From Flavipsychrobacter stenotrophus (lineage in GTDB: Bacteria; Bacteroidota; Bacteroidia; Chitinophagales; Chitinophagaceae), in assembly GCA_947371715.1 (NCBI GenBank), contig CANBQQ010000279.1, positions 1-5,058 of the forward strand: a DNA stretch of 5,058 bases, given 5' to 3'. The notes beneath the pieces were generated by a model. It was not told the DNA's origin. It searched no databases and was given only the letters and a program-made list of their open reading frames with translations. A program made the translations under genes and the position numbers. Positions within the stretch are counted from its first letter, which is position 1; the number at the start of each line of letters is the position of its first letter. This document shows, piece by piece, positions 1-5,021 of the stretch.

Positions 1-912
1 GACAAATGGAATGCGAGGGTGGGGCTGAGAGCAGAGCAAACCATTGCCGATGGTTTGCAGCATATACATTCAGACCATTTTTCAAGAAACTATCTATCAT
101 TCTTCCCTACGGCATTTATTGGCTACACGGCAGATAGTAATAATCAGTTTGAGCTGAACTATGGCAGGCGGATAGACAGGCCGGGGTATAAATTGCTGAA
201 TCCGTTTATCTATTATTCGTTTCAGTACAACTATACAGCAGGCAATCCGTACTTGCAGCCGCAGTATACCAATAGCATAGAGCTGAAGCACAGCTATAAG
301 AATATGATCATCACTTCACTGAGTGTTGCACAGACCAAAGACGTGATGAGTGAGGTGGTGCTGGCAGATAATGCCACCCGCATCATATACAGTACCAACA
401 AAAATATAGGGGAGAACCGCATGGCCGACCTGAGCATTGCCTTCAATAAAGATGTGAACAAATGGTGGTCATTAAACCTTACTGCCGATGTGTATTACCT
501 CTACTACGCGGGCATGATAGCCAATAGCAATATTGTGAATGATGGCATAGGCTGGAATACGAGCATGTTCTCCCAATTCGATTTAGGGAAGGGGTGGAGA
601 GCAGAGGCACAGGTCTATTATTCGTCAAAGTATGTTAGTTCGGTTATGGGTGCCAGTGGCGATTACATTTATACTTCTGCGGGTGTATCTAAGCGAATAG
701 GCGACCACATCAACATAAAAGCATCACTGGAAGATCCGTTCTACCTGTCTAAATTCACGAGCCATAACGTGCTCAATAACTTCCGCTCTGATTCCCGCAC
801 CCGAATAGCCAGCCAGATGGCCTACCTGTCATTCACCTACAATTTCGGTAATGGCCAGGCCCGCCAGCACAATAATGCGCTTGAGGAGAAGGGTAGGATG
901 AAGATGGATTAG
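1..912 (+). CDS. Outer-membrane beta-barrel protein, TonB-receptor-like family (3' part only)
   Basis: The 5' end lies before the window; the open frame runs from base 1 (Asp-Lys-Trp) to TAG at 910-912 and gives 303 residues. A GTG at 19 is internal, not the start, because the frame stays open upstream and reads as barrel sequence (KWNARVGLRAEQT). The sequence alternates aromatic and polar residues as transmembrane beta strands do. It also carries motifs I associate with the 'outer membrane beta-barrel' family of Bacteroidota (PF14905-like C-terminal half of TonB-dependent-receptor-like proteins): RRIDRPGY at about residues 56-63 of the visible part, then AGNPYLQPQYTNSIEL at 80-95. The last strand is AYLSFTYNFG (about 274-283), followed by a polar tail of 20 residues. 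Such proteins sit in the outer membrane; the substrate cannot be told from this end. The plug and any carboxypeptidase-like N-terminal domain would be upstream. No terminator hairpin follows the stop. Confidence 0.88.
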   Translation, partial: DKWNARVGLRAEQTIADGLQHIHSDHFSRNYLSFFPTAFIGYTADSNNQFELNYGRRIDRPGYKLLNPFIYYSFQYNYTAGNPYLQPQYTNSIELKHSYKNMIITSLSVAQTKDVMSEVVLADNATRIIYSTNKNIGENRMADLSIAFNKDVNKWWSLNLTADVYYLYYAGMIANSNIVNDGIGWNTSMFSQFDLGKGWRAEAQVYYSSKYVSSVMGASGDYIYTSAGVSKRIGDHINIKASLEDPFYLSKFTSHNVLNNFRSDSRTRIASQMAYLSFTYNFGNGQARQHNNALEEKGRMKMD

Positions 913-919
913 CCTATTT

Positions 920-950
920 TTTGTATTATTTAGAATATTTAATAGCTTTG
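920..950 (+). promoter_or_regulatory. Consensus Bacteroidota promoter for hicAB
   Basis: TTTG at 920-923 and TAGCTTTG at 943-950 are separated by 19 bp. Both boxes match exactly the known Bacteroidota primary sigma-factor pattern (TTTG, 19-21 bp, TAnnTTTG). Transcription would start near 957, about 33 bases before the hicA TTG codon. The -33 box lies just after the stop codon of the upstream barrel gene, so the hicAB module carries its own promoter. A second exact TAnnTTTG box, TAACTTTG at 977-984, has no -33 partner at the right distance. Confidence 0.6.
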
Positions 951-951
951 T

Positions 952-966
952 AACTAAATTATAGTT
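952..966. repeat. Short inverted repeat at the hicAB transcription start, possible operator
   Basis: AACTA (952-956) and TAGTT (962-966) are perfect inverted 5-bp arms around a 5-bp spacer, lying on the predicted start of transcription. HicB antitoxins with a ribbon-helix-helix domain usually repress their own promoter, so this is a candidate binding site. Arms this short in AT-rich DNA can arise by chance. Confidence 0.25.
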
Positions 967-989
967 GCTAACTTTATAACTTTGAACCA

Positions 990-1255
990 TTGGGTAGAAT
1001 TGAAAAACTCATAGAAAGGCTGCTTTCGAACCCAAAGGATTTTACCTGGGATGAACTTGTAAAGGTGCTGGCTCATTACGGATATGTTGAGAAGAAAACT
1101 GGCAAGACGGGTGGTTCAAGAAGGAAATTTGTGAGTCAATCAATATTATCAGTTTGCATAAACCTCACCCGTCTAACATTGTGAAGACTTATGCAATAAA
1201 TGCTGTTATAGAACAATTAAAGGAGAACGGAAAAATTAATAGAGATGAACGATAG
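990..1255 (+). pseudogene. hicA: hicA, HicA-family toxin (mRNA interferase), frameshifted
   Basis: HicA toxins are small dsRBD-fold proteins that cleave mRNA and are held inactive by HicB. The first frame starts at TTG 990 (GRIEKLIERL, then DFTWDELVKVL, then KTGGSRRKFVSQS). After that it leaves the family and stops at TGA 1182-1184, giving 64 residues. The missing C-terminal half continues in the frame one base back, from about 1142: NIISLHKPHP, then NIVKTYAINAVIEQLKENG, ending at TAG 1253-1255. The two parts join into a normal HicA of about 87-89 residues. The join needs one base, or four, more than the sequence has, around 1131-1142. The ancestral stop overlaps the hicB start by 11 bases, the usual coupled hicA-hicB arrangement. 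No in-frame ATG exists between the upstream stop (969-971) and the conserved region, so TTG is the best start and fits the usual N-terminal length. The truncated product lacks the ISLHKPHP segment and last helix and is probably inactive. A sequencing error is the main alternative. Confidence 0.85.
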
Positions 1256-1631
1256 CCTAAAGTACAAAGATTATATATCTTCTATCAATTTTAGTGCAGA
1301 AGATGAGGTGTTTTATGGCAAGGTACTTGGCATTAATGACCTCGTTATTTTTGAAGGGAAATCTGTAGCTGAATTGAAAAAGGCTTTTAAAGAGGCTATT
1401 GAAGACTATCTTGAAACCTGTATAGCACTGAATAAATCCCCTGAAAAGGCTTATAAAGGTAGTTTTAATGTAAGAGTGCCTTTGCAACTCCATAGAGCTG
1501 CAGCTTTAGTTGCGTCTCAGAAAAGTCTTAGTTTGAACGAATTCGTTAAAGTAGCCCTGTCATACACAATTAAACACCAGAATGAGATAGATAAGGAAAT
1601 AAGACAAAATCAGGTGGTGTCTGCACTTTAG
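1245..1631 (+). CDS. hicB: HicB-family antitoxin
   Basis: This is a 128-residue antitoxin of the type II HicAB system; it binds and blocks HicA and usually represses its own operon. Residues 6-56 match the HicB N-terminal partial RNase H-like domain (KYKDYISSINFSAEDEVFYGKV, then GINDLVIFEGKSVAELKKAFKEAIEDYL, each part typical). Residues 72-110 form a ribbon-helix-helix DNA-binding domain: strand GSFNVRVP, helix around LHRAAALVASQ, then SLNEFVKVALSYTI. A charged tail of about 18 residues follows. ATG 1245 is the only start, since an in-frame TAA lies at 1218-1220; it overlaps the ancestral hicA end by 11 bases, suggesting translational coupling. An AAAGGAG at 1219-1225 is too far upstream (19 bases) to be an ordinary ribosome site. 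The gene is intact although its toxin is broken, so its remaining role may be autoregulation or neutralising a related HicA elsewhere. By eye it is AT-richer than its neighbours, as expected of an acquired module. Confidence 0.9.
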   Translation: MNDSLKYKDYISSINFSAEDEVFYGKVLGINDLVIFEGKSVAELKKAFKEAIEDYLETCIALNKSPEKAYKGSFNVRVPLQLHRAAALVASQKSLSLNEFVKVALSYTIKHQNEIDKEIRQNQVVSAL

Positions 1632-1670
1632 TGCGTAATTAGATAGCAGTGTCGCTGAGCTGTTTTCTTT

Positions 1671-2246
1671 CTACGGTAATATATTAATAGGCGATCCTAT
1701 CCTAACATGCTCATATAATTCATCTACTTCCTGGTTGGTTACTGCTATGCAGCCCCATGTCCAGTCTACCCCTACAAAGTCGGCAGCTTGTTTGTCGTAG
1801 CCGTTGAGTATGCCGTGTATCATTACATCTCCGCCTGTGTCTTTGCCTTGTGCACGGGCATATTTGCGGTCGCGGTCGTTGGGGTAGGAGATGGCCAGCG
1901 ATTTGTGGGCCATGCTGTATGGATTGCGCTTGGTTATATAATAGATGCCTTCAGGTGTTTTACGATCGTTCTTAAAATGTTTGGCACCTACCGGTTGTTC
2001 GCCCAATGATATATTATATACCTTCAGCAGTTTGCCACTATTAAAGACATACATGTGGCGGAATCTCTTTACGACCACTATACTGTCAACGTCGGTCTTT
2101 AGTGTAGTTTCATGAAAACGCGTGCGGGAGGTGGAATCCGTTTTGTCGGGTGTTTTGCCGGTACATGCCATAGATGCAATAGACACCATTGCTGCTGCCA
2201 ACAGCAAGAGCAATGACAGCCTTCGGGAAATGTAGACCTTACCCAT
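1671..2246 (-). CDS. Exported L,D-transpeptidase-fold (YkuD/YafK-like) protein, probable lipoprotein
   Basis: The protein has 191 residues. The N-terminus has basic residues (KVYISRR) and a hydrophobic stretch (10-24) ending in SMAC with Cys28. This looks like a lipoprotein signal, but Ser at -3 is not the usual Leu, so cleavage by signal peptidase I after Ala27 is possible. A polar linker (about 30-52) leads into the YkuD domain (about 53-191). Seen there are a strand-rich start (SIVVVKRFRHMYVF), DRKTPEGIYYI at 94-104, MIHG with His144-Gly145, and DWTWGCIAVTN at 161-171 with the catalytic Cys166. In classic L,D-transpeptidases the cysteine motif reads (S/T)HGC; here the His is Trp164, as in the YafK-like branch known to me. 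Family members act on peptidoglycan in the periplasm, either making 3-3 or protein cross-links or, as for E. coli YafK (LdtF/DpaA), cutting the link between lipoprotein and peptidoglycan; the sequence does not say which. The gene converges with hicB and diverges from lpxK. ATG 2246 places the signal sequence correctly. Confidence 0.87.
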   Translation of the reverse strand: MGKVYISRRLSLLLLLAAAMVSIASMACTGKTPDKTDSTSRTRFHETTLKTDVDSIVVVKRFRHMYVFNSGKLLKVYNISLGEQPVGAKHFKNDRKTPEGIYYITKRNPYSMAHKSLAISYPNDRDRKYARAQGKDTGGDVMIHGILNGYDKQAADFVGVDWTWGCIAVTNQEVDELYEHVRIGSPINILP

Positions 2247-2395
2247 AACAAAAATGTACTTATAAATATAAGATACAGATCCGCGAATTTTCCATAAGCC
2301 GGTGAACTTTTTGTTTTTTATAACTGTATTTACAATTATCCTTCAGCGTGTAAACATTTATTAGCGACCTTTGGCACCTATATTACAATCATTAC

Positions 2396-3532
2396 ATGCG
2401 AGAAAACAGCTTCCTTTATTATGTAACAACTGTGCTGCGACTGGCCTTATATCCGTTCACCCTTATATATGGTGCATTGGTATGGCTGCGCAACAGGCTT
2501 TATGATATTAAGTTCTTTAATTCTATCAGTTTCAGTGTACCTGTCGTTACGGTAGGTAATCTGTCTACCGGCGGTACCGGTAAAACACCACATGTAGAAT
2601 ACCTGCTCGATCTGCTGCAGTATCAATATACTGTTGCTACCATGAGTCGTGGGTACAAGCGCTATACGAAGGGTTTTATTATTGCCGATGAGAAAGCCAA
2701 TGCGCTGCGTATCGGTGACGAGCCTATGCAATACTTTATGAAGTACCCCGATGCCGTGGTGTGCGTGGCGGAGGAAAGGCTTACCGGGATACCTGCATTA
2801 CTACAGCGTCGGCCGGGTATAGATGTGATACTGCTGGATGACGCCTACCAGCACCGCTCGGTAAAGGCGGGGTTGAACATTCTGATCACCGATTACTCCC
2901 GCCCATTCTATAAAGATCATATTCTTCCCTTTGGCAATCTGCGCGAAAGTCGCGGGGCATATAAGAGGGCGGAGGTAATAGTAGTTTCTAAGAGTCCGCT
3001 GAACATTACCGCAGCGCAGGCCAGCGAGATAACCAAACACATAAACCCGCTACCACACCAGAGTGTGTTCTTTACCGGTATTCAATATGGCACGCCATTC
3101 AACTTTTTTACCCGTGAACCTGAAAACCTGACGAACACGCATGCTATATTGGTGTGCGGTATAGCCAGGCCGGAACCACTCATAAGTTACCTAAAGCAGG
3201 GTGTTACCGATCTGCATTTGCTTAGCTACCCCGATCACCATTATTTTGTGACCACCGATATTGAAGAGATAATGGCGGCTTACAACAACTGGAATATAGA
3301 GAACAAGGTAATAGTGACCACCGAAAAAGATGCTACCCGTCTGCACCTGCATTATGAAAACCTGGTAGAGCTGGGAGTGAAAATAGTGGTAGTGCCCATA
3401 AAGGTGGTGGTGCTATTGGGTAAGGGAGAGGAACTGAACTATCTGGTGCATAAATATGTAGAGCGCACTATTACCGAAAACAGCGATGACTATAATGGGC
3501 CGATCGAGTATGTAGGGCTGGGCGGCGCATGA
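2396..3532 (+). CDS. lpxK: Tetraacyldisaccharide 4'-kinase (lipid A synthesis)
   Basis: LpxK transfers phosphate from ATP to the 4' position of the tetraacyl disaccharide 1-phosphate, making lipid IVA at the inner face of the inner membrane. The 378 residues are near or a little above the usual family length. Residues 8-30 form a hydrophobic membrane helix followed by basic residues. Next come the P-loop GNLSTGGTGKT (54-64), MSRGYKR (83-89), the conserved GDEP (107-110), LLDDAYQHR (146-154, the family's DDxxQHR site with Asp148-Asp149), LPFGNLRES (177-185), KSP (199-201), YPDHHYF and TTEKDATRL near the C-terminus. All expected motifs are present, so it should be active. ATG 2396 puts the membrane helix at the correct position. 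The gene diverges from the L,D-transpeptidase-fold gene across 149 bp, in which I found no clean TTTG/TAnnTTTG promoter for it. Its last codons overlap a small ORF in an ATGA arrangement at 3529-3532. Confidence 0.95.
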   Translation: MRENSFLYYVTTVLRLALYPFTLIYGALVWLRNRLYDIKFFNSISFSVPVVTVGNLSTGGTGKTPHVEYLLDLLQYQYTVATMSRGYKRYTKGFIIADEKANALRIGDEPMQYFMKYPDAVVCVAEERLTGIPALLQRRPGIDVILLDDAYQHRSVKAGLNILITDYSRPFYKDHILPFGNLRESRGAYKRAEVIVVSKSPLNITAAQASEITKHINPLPHQSVFFTGIQYGTPFNFFTREPENLTNTHAILVCGIARPEPLISYLKQGVTDLHLLSYPDHHYFVTTDIEEIMAAYNNWNIENKVIVTTEKDATRLHLHYENLVELGVKIVVVPIKVVVLLGKGEELNYLVHKYVERTITENSDDYNGPIEYVGLGGA

Positions 3533-3606
3533 CAAAGGTATATTGTATAAGCGGTATGGGTTACTTCAATGCCAACCGGTCAATGGCATATGAGCAGGTA
3601 TATTAA
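3529..3606 (+). pseudogene. Mini-ORF overlapping the lpxK stop, possible remnant of an alpha/beta hydrolase gene
   Basis: ATG 3529 overlaps the lpxK TGA (ATGA) and opens 25 codons ending at TAA 3604-3606. The product begins MTKVYCISGMG and then loses any recognisable pattern. That beginning closely resembles the first strand and turn of a group of Bacteroidota alpha/beta hydrolases, which in my recollection start like KVYCISGLGADE. The ATGA overlap suggests a gene once translationally coupled to lpxK and since lost by internal deletion. No other frame up to 3629 restores a hydrolase sequence that I can recognise. It could instead be a chance ORF in a short spacer, or a real small peptide; the evidence is only about ten residues. 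Confidence 0.35.
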
Positions 3607-3629
3607 AGAATAAAGCAACTTACAATCTT

Positions 3630-4160
3630 ATGCTGTACTTATCATCCATAAAAACACCATTAGGCACTATGCGCATGGGCGCATCGGATGAGGGTATCTG
3701 TTTGTTTGACTTTGAGTATCGGAGAAGCATTGACACCATAATGAACCGTATAGAGAAACATATGGGCCGCAGTTTCACTGCGGGTGAGCATCCGCATTTT
3801 GAGATACTCAAACAACAGGCGGGTGAATACTTTACAGGCGAGCGTAAAGACTTTGATCTGCCATTGCATTTGGTGGGCAGCCCATTTCAGGTGAGTGTAT
3901 GGAAGTTATTGATGCAGATACCGTATGCTGAAACAAGGTCATACAAGAAGCAGTCGATAATGCTGGGCAATGAAAAGGCCATACGCGCCGTGGCCGGAGC
4001 TAATGGTGAAAATGGTATTGCTATTATAGTGCCCTGCCATAGGGTAATAGGGGAGAACGGTAGTTTGGTTGGTTATGGCGGCGGATTGCCGAAGAAACAA
4101 TGGCTGCTAGACCATGAGCGGAAGCACTCCGGCAAGACCGGCCAGTTGGGTTTATTCTGA
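3630..4160 (+). CDS. ogt: Methylated-DNA--protein-cysteine S-methyltransferase (O6-alkylguanine repair)
   Basis: This suicide repair enzyme moves the alkyl group from O6-alkylguanine (or O4-alkylthymine) in DNA onto its own cysteine. It has 176 residues, the normal single-domain Ogt/MGMT length. The N-terminal domain spans about 1-78 (IKTPLGTMRMGASDEGICLFDF). The catalytic domain starts at SPFQVSVWKLLMQIPYAETRSY (84-105 in total). Tyr105 matches the base-flipping Tyr and Arg119 (AIRAV) the arginine finger. PCHRVIG at 135-141 holds the acceptor Cys136; with His137, Asn128 and Glu163 (WLLDHE) it gives the full Cys-His-Glu-Asn network. The residue after Asn128 is Gly, where many homologues have Pro (or Arg/Lys). 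The last five residues are QLGLF, matching the beta-sliding-clamp-binding consensus QL(S/D)LF at four of five positions. No fused AraC/Ada regulatory domain is present. The gene follows lpxK by 97 bp on the same strand; no clear promoter of its own was seen. ATG 3630 gives the normal N-terminus. Confidence 0.94.
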   Translation: MLYLSSIKTPLGTMRMGASDEGICLFDFEYRRSIDTIMNRIEKHMGRSFTAGEHPHFEILKQQAGEYFTGERKDFDLPLHLVGSPFQVSVWKLLMQIPYAETRSYKKQSIMLGNEKAIRAVAGANGENGIAIIVPCHRVIGENGSLVGYGGGLPKKQWLLDHERKHSGKTGQLGLF

Positions 4161-4209
4161 TGTTTAATTTAACAATCCTTTAAAACTGGCACGCTTGTTG
4201 ATATTATGA

Positions 4210-4241
4210 GGTGGAAGGCTAGCCACCAATAACATTTTTTT
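4210..4241 (+). terminator. Weak hairpin plus T-run, possible terminator after ogt
   Basis: GGTGG (4210-4214) and CCACC (4223-4227) can pair across an 8-base loop, and a run of seven T occupies 4235-4241. The T-run starts seven bases after the stem instead of directly, and the stem is only five pairs, so this is a poor intrinsic terminator. The central GGCTAGCC (4217-4224) is also self-complementary and competes with the stem. The same T-run sits where the -33 box of the next gene's promoter would be. Confidence 0.25.
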
Positions 4242-4266
4242 ATTTATTCATTTAAACTTATCTTTG
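4236..4266 (+). promoter_or_regulatory. Candidate promoter of the 4281 lipoprotein gene
   Basis: TATCTTTG at 4259-4266 matches the Bacteroidota -7 box TAnnTTTG exactly. At the correct 19-bp spacing the -33 position (4236-4239) reads TTTT inside a T-run, instead of TTTG. Transcription would start near 4273, leaving a leader of under ten bases before ATG 4281. Confidence 0.45.
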
Positions 4267-4280
4267 ACTAAACTTTATTT

Positions 4281-4844
4281 ATGAGAAAATCCAGAATATT
4301 ATTCGCTTCGGCAATGGTAATGACGTGTTTGGGAACTGCTTATTTGCAGTCGTGCAGCAAAATTGCTAGCCTGGTTCAGTATGACCTAACTATGCAGACT
4401 GCTTCAACAGAAATTGTATTGCCTCCATCATCAGATACTGTCGGTTCTGCTTCAGGATCGCAGGTTGTTTACTACAATATTGATTCCTTCATTAAAGCCA
4501 ATACGGCAAATGTTTTGGGTATCAATAATATTACAAGTGCTAAACTTACTTCTTGTAAGCTTACGTTGCTGAACCCAACTACAGCTAACAACTTTGCTAA
4601 CTTCAGATCAGCATCTGGTTCGTTCTACTCCAATACAAACACTACTCCATATTCTTTGTCTTTGAATAATCCCGACACTTACAGCACTATTTTAGATATG
4701 CCTGTAGATCCTAATGTGGAACTGAAGGGATATTTGAACGGAACTAACTTTACCTACACTGTAGGTGGCAGTCTGCGCCGTGCAACTACCGATTCTATCC
4801 GTTGCAAGATCGATATTACTTATTCTGTACACGTACAGGGATAA
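4281..4844 (+). CDS. Small putative lipoprotein of unknown function
   Basis: The protein has 187 residues. A lipoprotein signal is clear: basic start (MRKSR), hydrophobic stretch (about 6-21), lipobox LQSC with Cys25. The residues after the cysteine (SKIAS) lack the acidic cluster that marks surface-exported lipoproteins in some Bacteroidota, so a periplasm-facing anchor is more likely. The mature part is rich in Ser, Thr and Asn, with alternating patterns typical of beta strands and no predicted helix-rich region. Recognisable segments are TEIVLPPSSDT, ITSAKLTSCKLTLLNP (about 84-99), NFANFRSASGSFYSN (about 103-117) and the closing strand CKIDITYSVHV. The layout (short lipoprotein, LTS-x-LTL strand, closing beta hairpin) recalls other uncharacterised Bacteroidota lipoproteins that I know only as hypothetical proteins. 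No catalytic motif is visible; a beta-sandwich is my inference. It has its own promoter and a strong terminator, so it is probably transcribed alone. Confidence 0.8.
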   Translation: MRKSRILFASAMVMTCLGTAYLQSCSKIASLVQYDLTMQTASTEIVLPPSSDTVGSASGSQVVYYNIDSFIKANTANVLGINNITSAKLTSCKLTLLNPTTANNFANFRSASGSFYSNTNTTPYSLSLNNPDTYSTILDMPVDPNVELKGYLNGTNFTYTVGGSLRRATTDSIRCKIDITYSVHVQG

Positions 4845-4864
4845 GAATAATATATTAGATTACT

Positions 4865-4894
4865 AAAGGCTGTCGTAACCGACAGCCTTTTTTT
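4865..4894 (+). terminator. Strong intrinsic terminator after the 4281 gene
   Basis: AAAGGCTGTCG (4865-4875) and CGACAGCCTTT (4880-4890) form a perfect 11-bp stem with a TAAC loop, and the T-run 4888-4894 follows directly. It lies 20 bases after the TAA stop at 4842-4844. This is a textbook rho-independent terminator and isolates the lipoprotein gene from the next one. The reverse strand also reads A-stem-T, but only with a three-A/T flank, and no minus-strand gene ends here. Confidence 0.93.
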
Positions 4895-4910
4895 ATTTCC
4901 TTTTGGTTAA

Positions 4911-4934
4911 AACGGCTAGCGTTTCAATGCCGTT
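4911..4934. repeat. Inverted repeat AACGGC / GCCGTT upstream of the last gene
   Basis: AACGGC (4911-4916) and GCCGTT (4929-4934) are perfect inverted 6-bp arms with a 12-bp spacer. It lies between the strong terminator and the direct repeats and shares its right arm with the first direct repeat. It may be part of a regulator-binding region or may be chance. Confidence 0.3.
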
Positions 4935-4965
4935 CGTGAACAAAATTGACCGTACGTGAGAAAAA
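4930..4965. repeat. Two 16-bp imperfect direct repeats with 20-bp period, candidate regulator sites
   Basis: Positions 4930-4945 and 4950-4965 agree at 13 of 16 bases; the shared pattern is CCGTWCGTGARMAAAA. The 20-bp period is close to two helical turns, so both copies face the same side of the DNA. They sit about 50-70 bp ahead of the transcription start proposed for the gene at 5022, where an activator commonly binds. No regulator can be named from the motif. Confidence 0.45.
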
Positions 4966-4972
4966 GAGCTTT

Positions 4973-5004
4973 TTTGGAGCTGAGATGTTTTATTTTTACA
5001 TTAA
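4973..5004 (+). promoter_or_regulatory. Candidate promoter of the gene starting at 5022
   Basis: TTTG at 4973-4976 is followed after 20 bp by TACATTAA at 4997-5004, a partial match to TAnnTTTG (TA and the first two T). Transcription would start near 5011, leaving about ten bases before ATG 5022. An incomplete -7 box would suit a promoter that needs an activator, consistent with the repeats upstream. Confidence 0.35.
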
Positions 5005-5014
5005 CTATAAAACA
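4986..5014. repeat. 8-bp inverted repeat around the candidate -7 box
   Basis: TGTTTTAT (4986-4993) and ATAAAACA (5007-5014) are perfect inverted arms with a 13-bp spacer, centred at 5000 on the candidate -7 box. It could be an operator. A further outer pair, AGCTTTTT (4967-4974) with AAAAAGCT (5014-5021), could extend it into an RNA fold abutting the start codon if transcription begins further upstream. The arms are AT-rich, so chance is not excluded. Confidence 0.35.
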
Positions 5015-5021
5015 AAAAGCT

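Noticed and set aside
19..912. GTG at 19 as the true start of the first gene
   Set aside because: The frame is open back to base 1 and the first six residues continue the barrel pattern; the gene is simply cut by the window edge.
1122..1133. Programmed -1 frameshift in hicA at the AAATTTG stretch
   Set aside because: The reading phase there is AAA TTT GTG, so the sequence is not an in-phase X XXY YYZ slippery heptamer, and no stimulatory hairpin was seen just downstream. A mutation or sequence error is more likely.
1623..1634. GCAC-TTTA-GTGC hairpin over the hicB stop codon as a terminator
   Set aside because: The stem is only four pairs and no T-run follows; it is not a credible terminator.
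1788..2009. Plus-strand open frame of 73 codons inside the minus-strand L,D-transpeptidase-fold gene
   Set aside because: It lies wholly within a well-supported gene on the other strand, and its Val/Ala/Phe-rich translation is a typical antisense artefact. The other long antisense frames (for example at 2447-2731, 2801-3040, 3620-3869) are rejected for the same reason.
2251..2272. AAAATGTA (minus-strand TACATTTT) and the CTTATA-AA-TATAAG palindrome as promoter and operator of the minus-strand gene
   Set aside because: The box would place the transcript start on the ATG, no -33 partner is present, and a palindrome made only of A/T with two G/C pairs is expected by chance here.
2310..2373. Promoter for lpxK from TTTG at 2310-2313 or GACCTTTG at 2366-2373
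   Set aside because: The first has only a poor -7 match at 23 bp, and the second lacks the leading T and has no -33 box at 19-21 bp. No call is supported.
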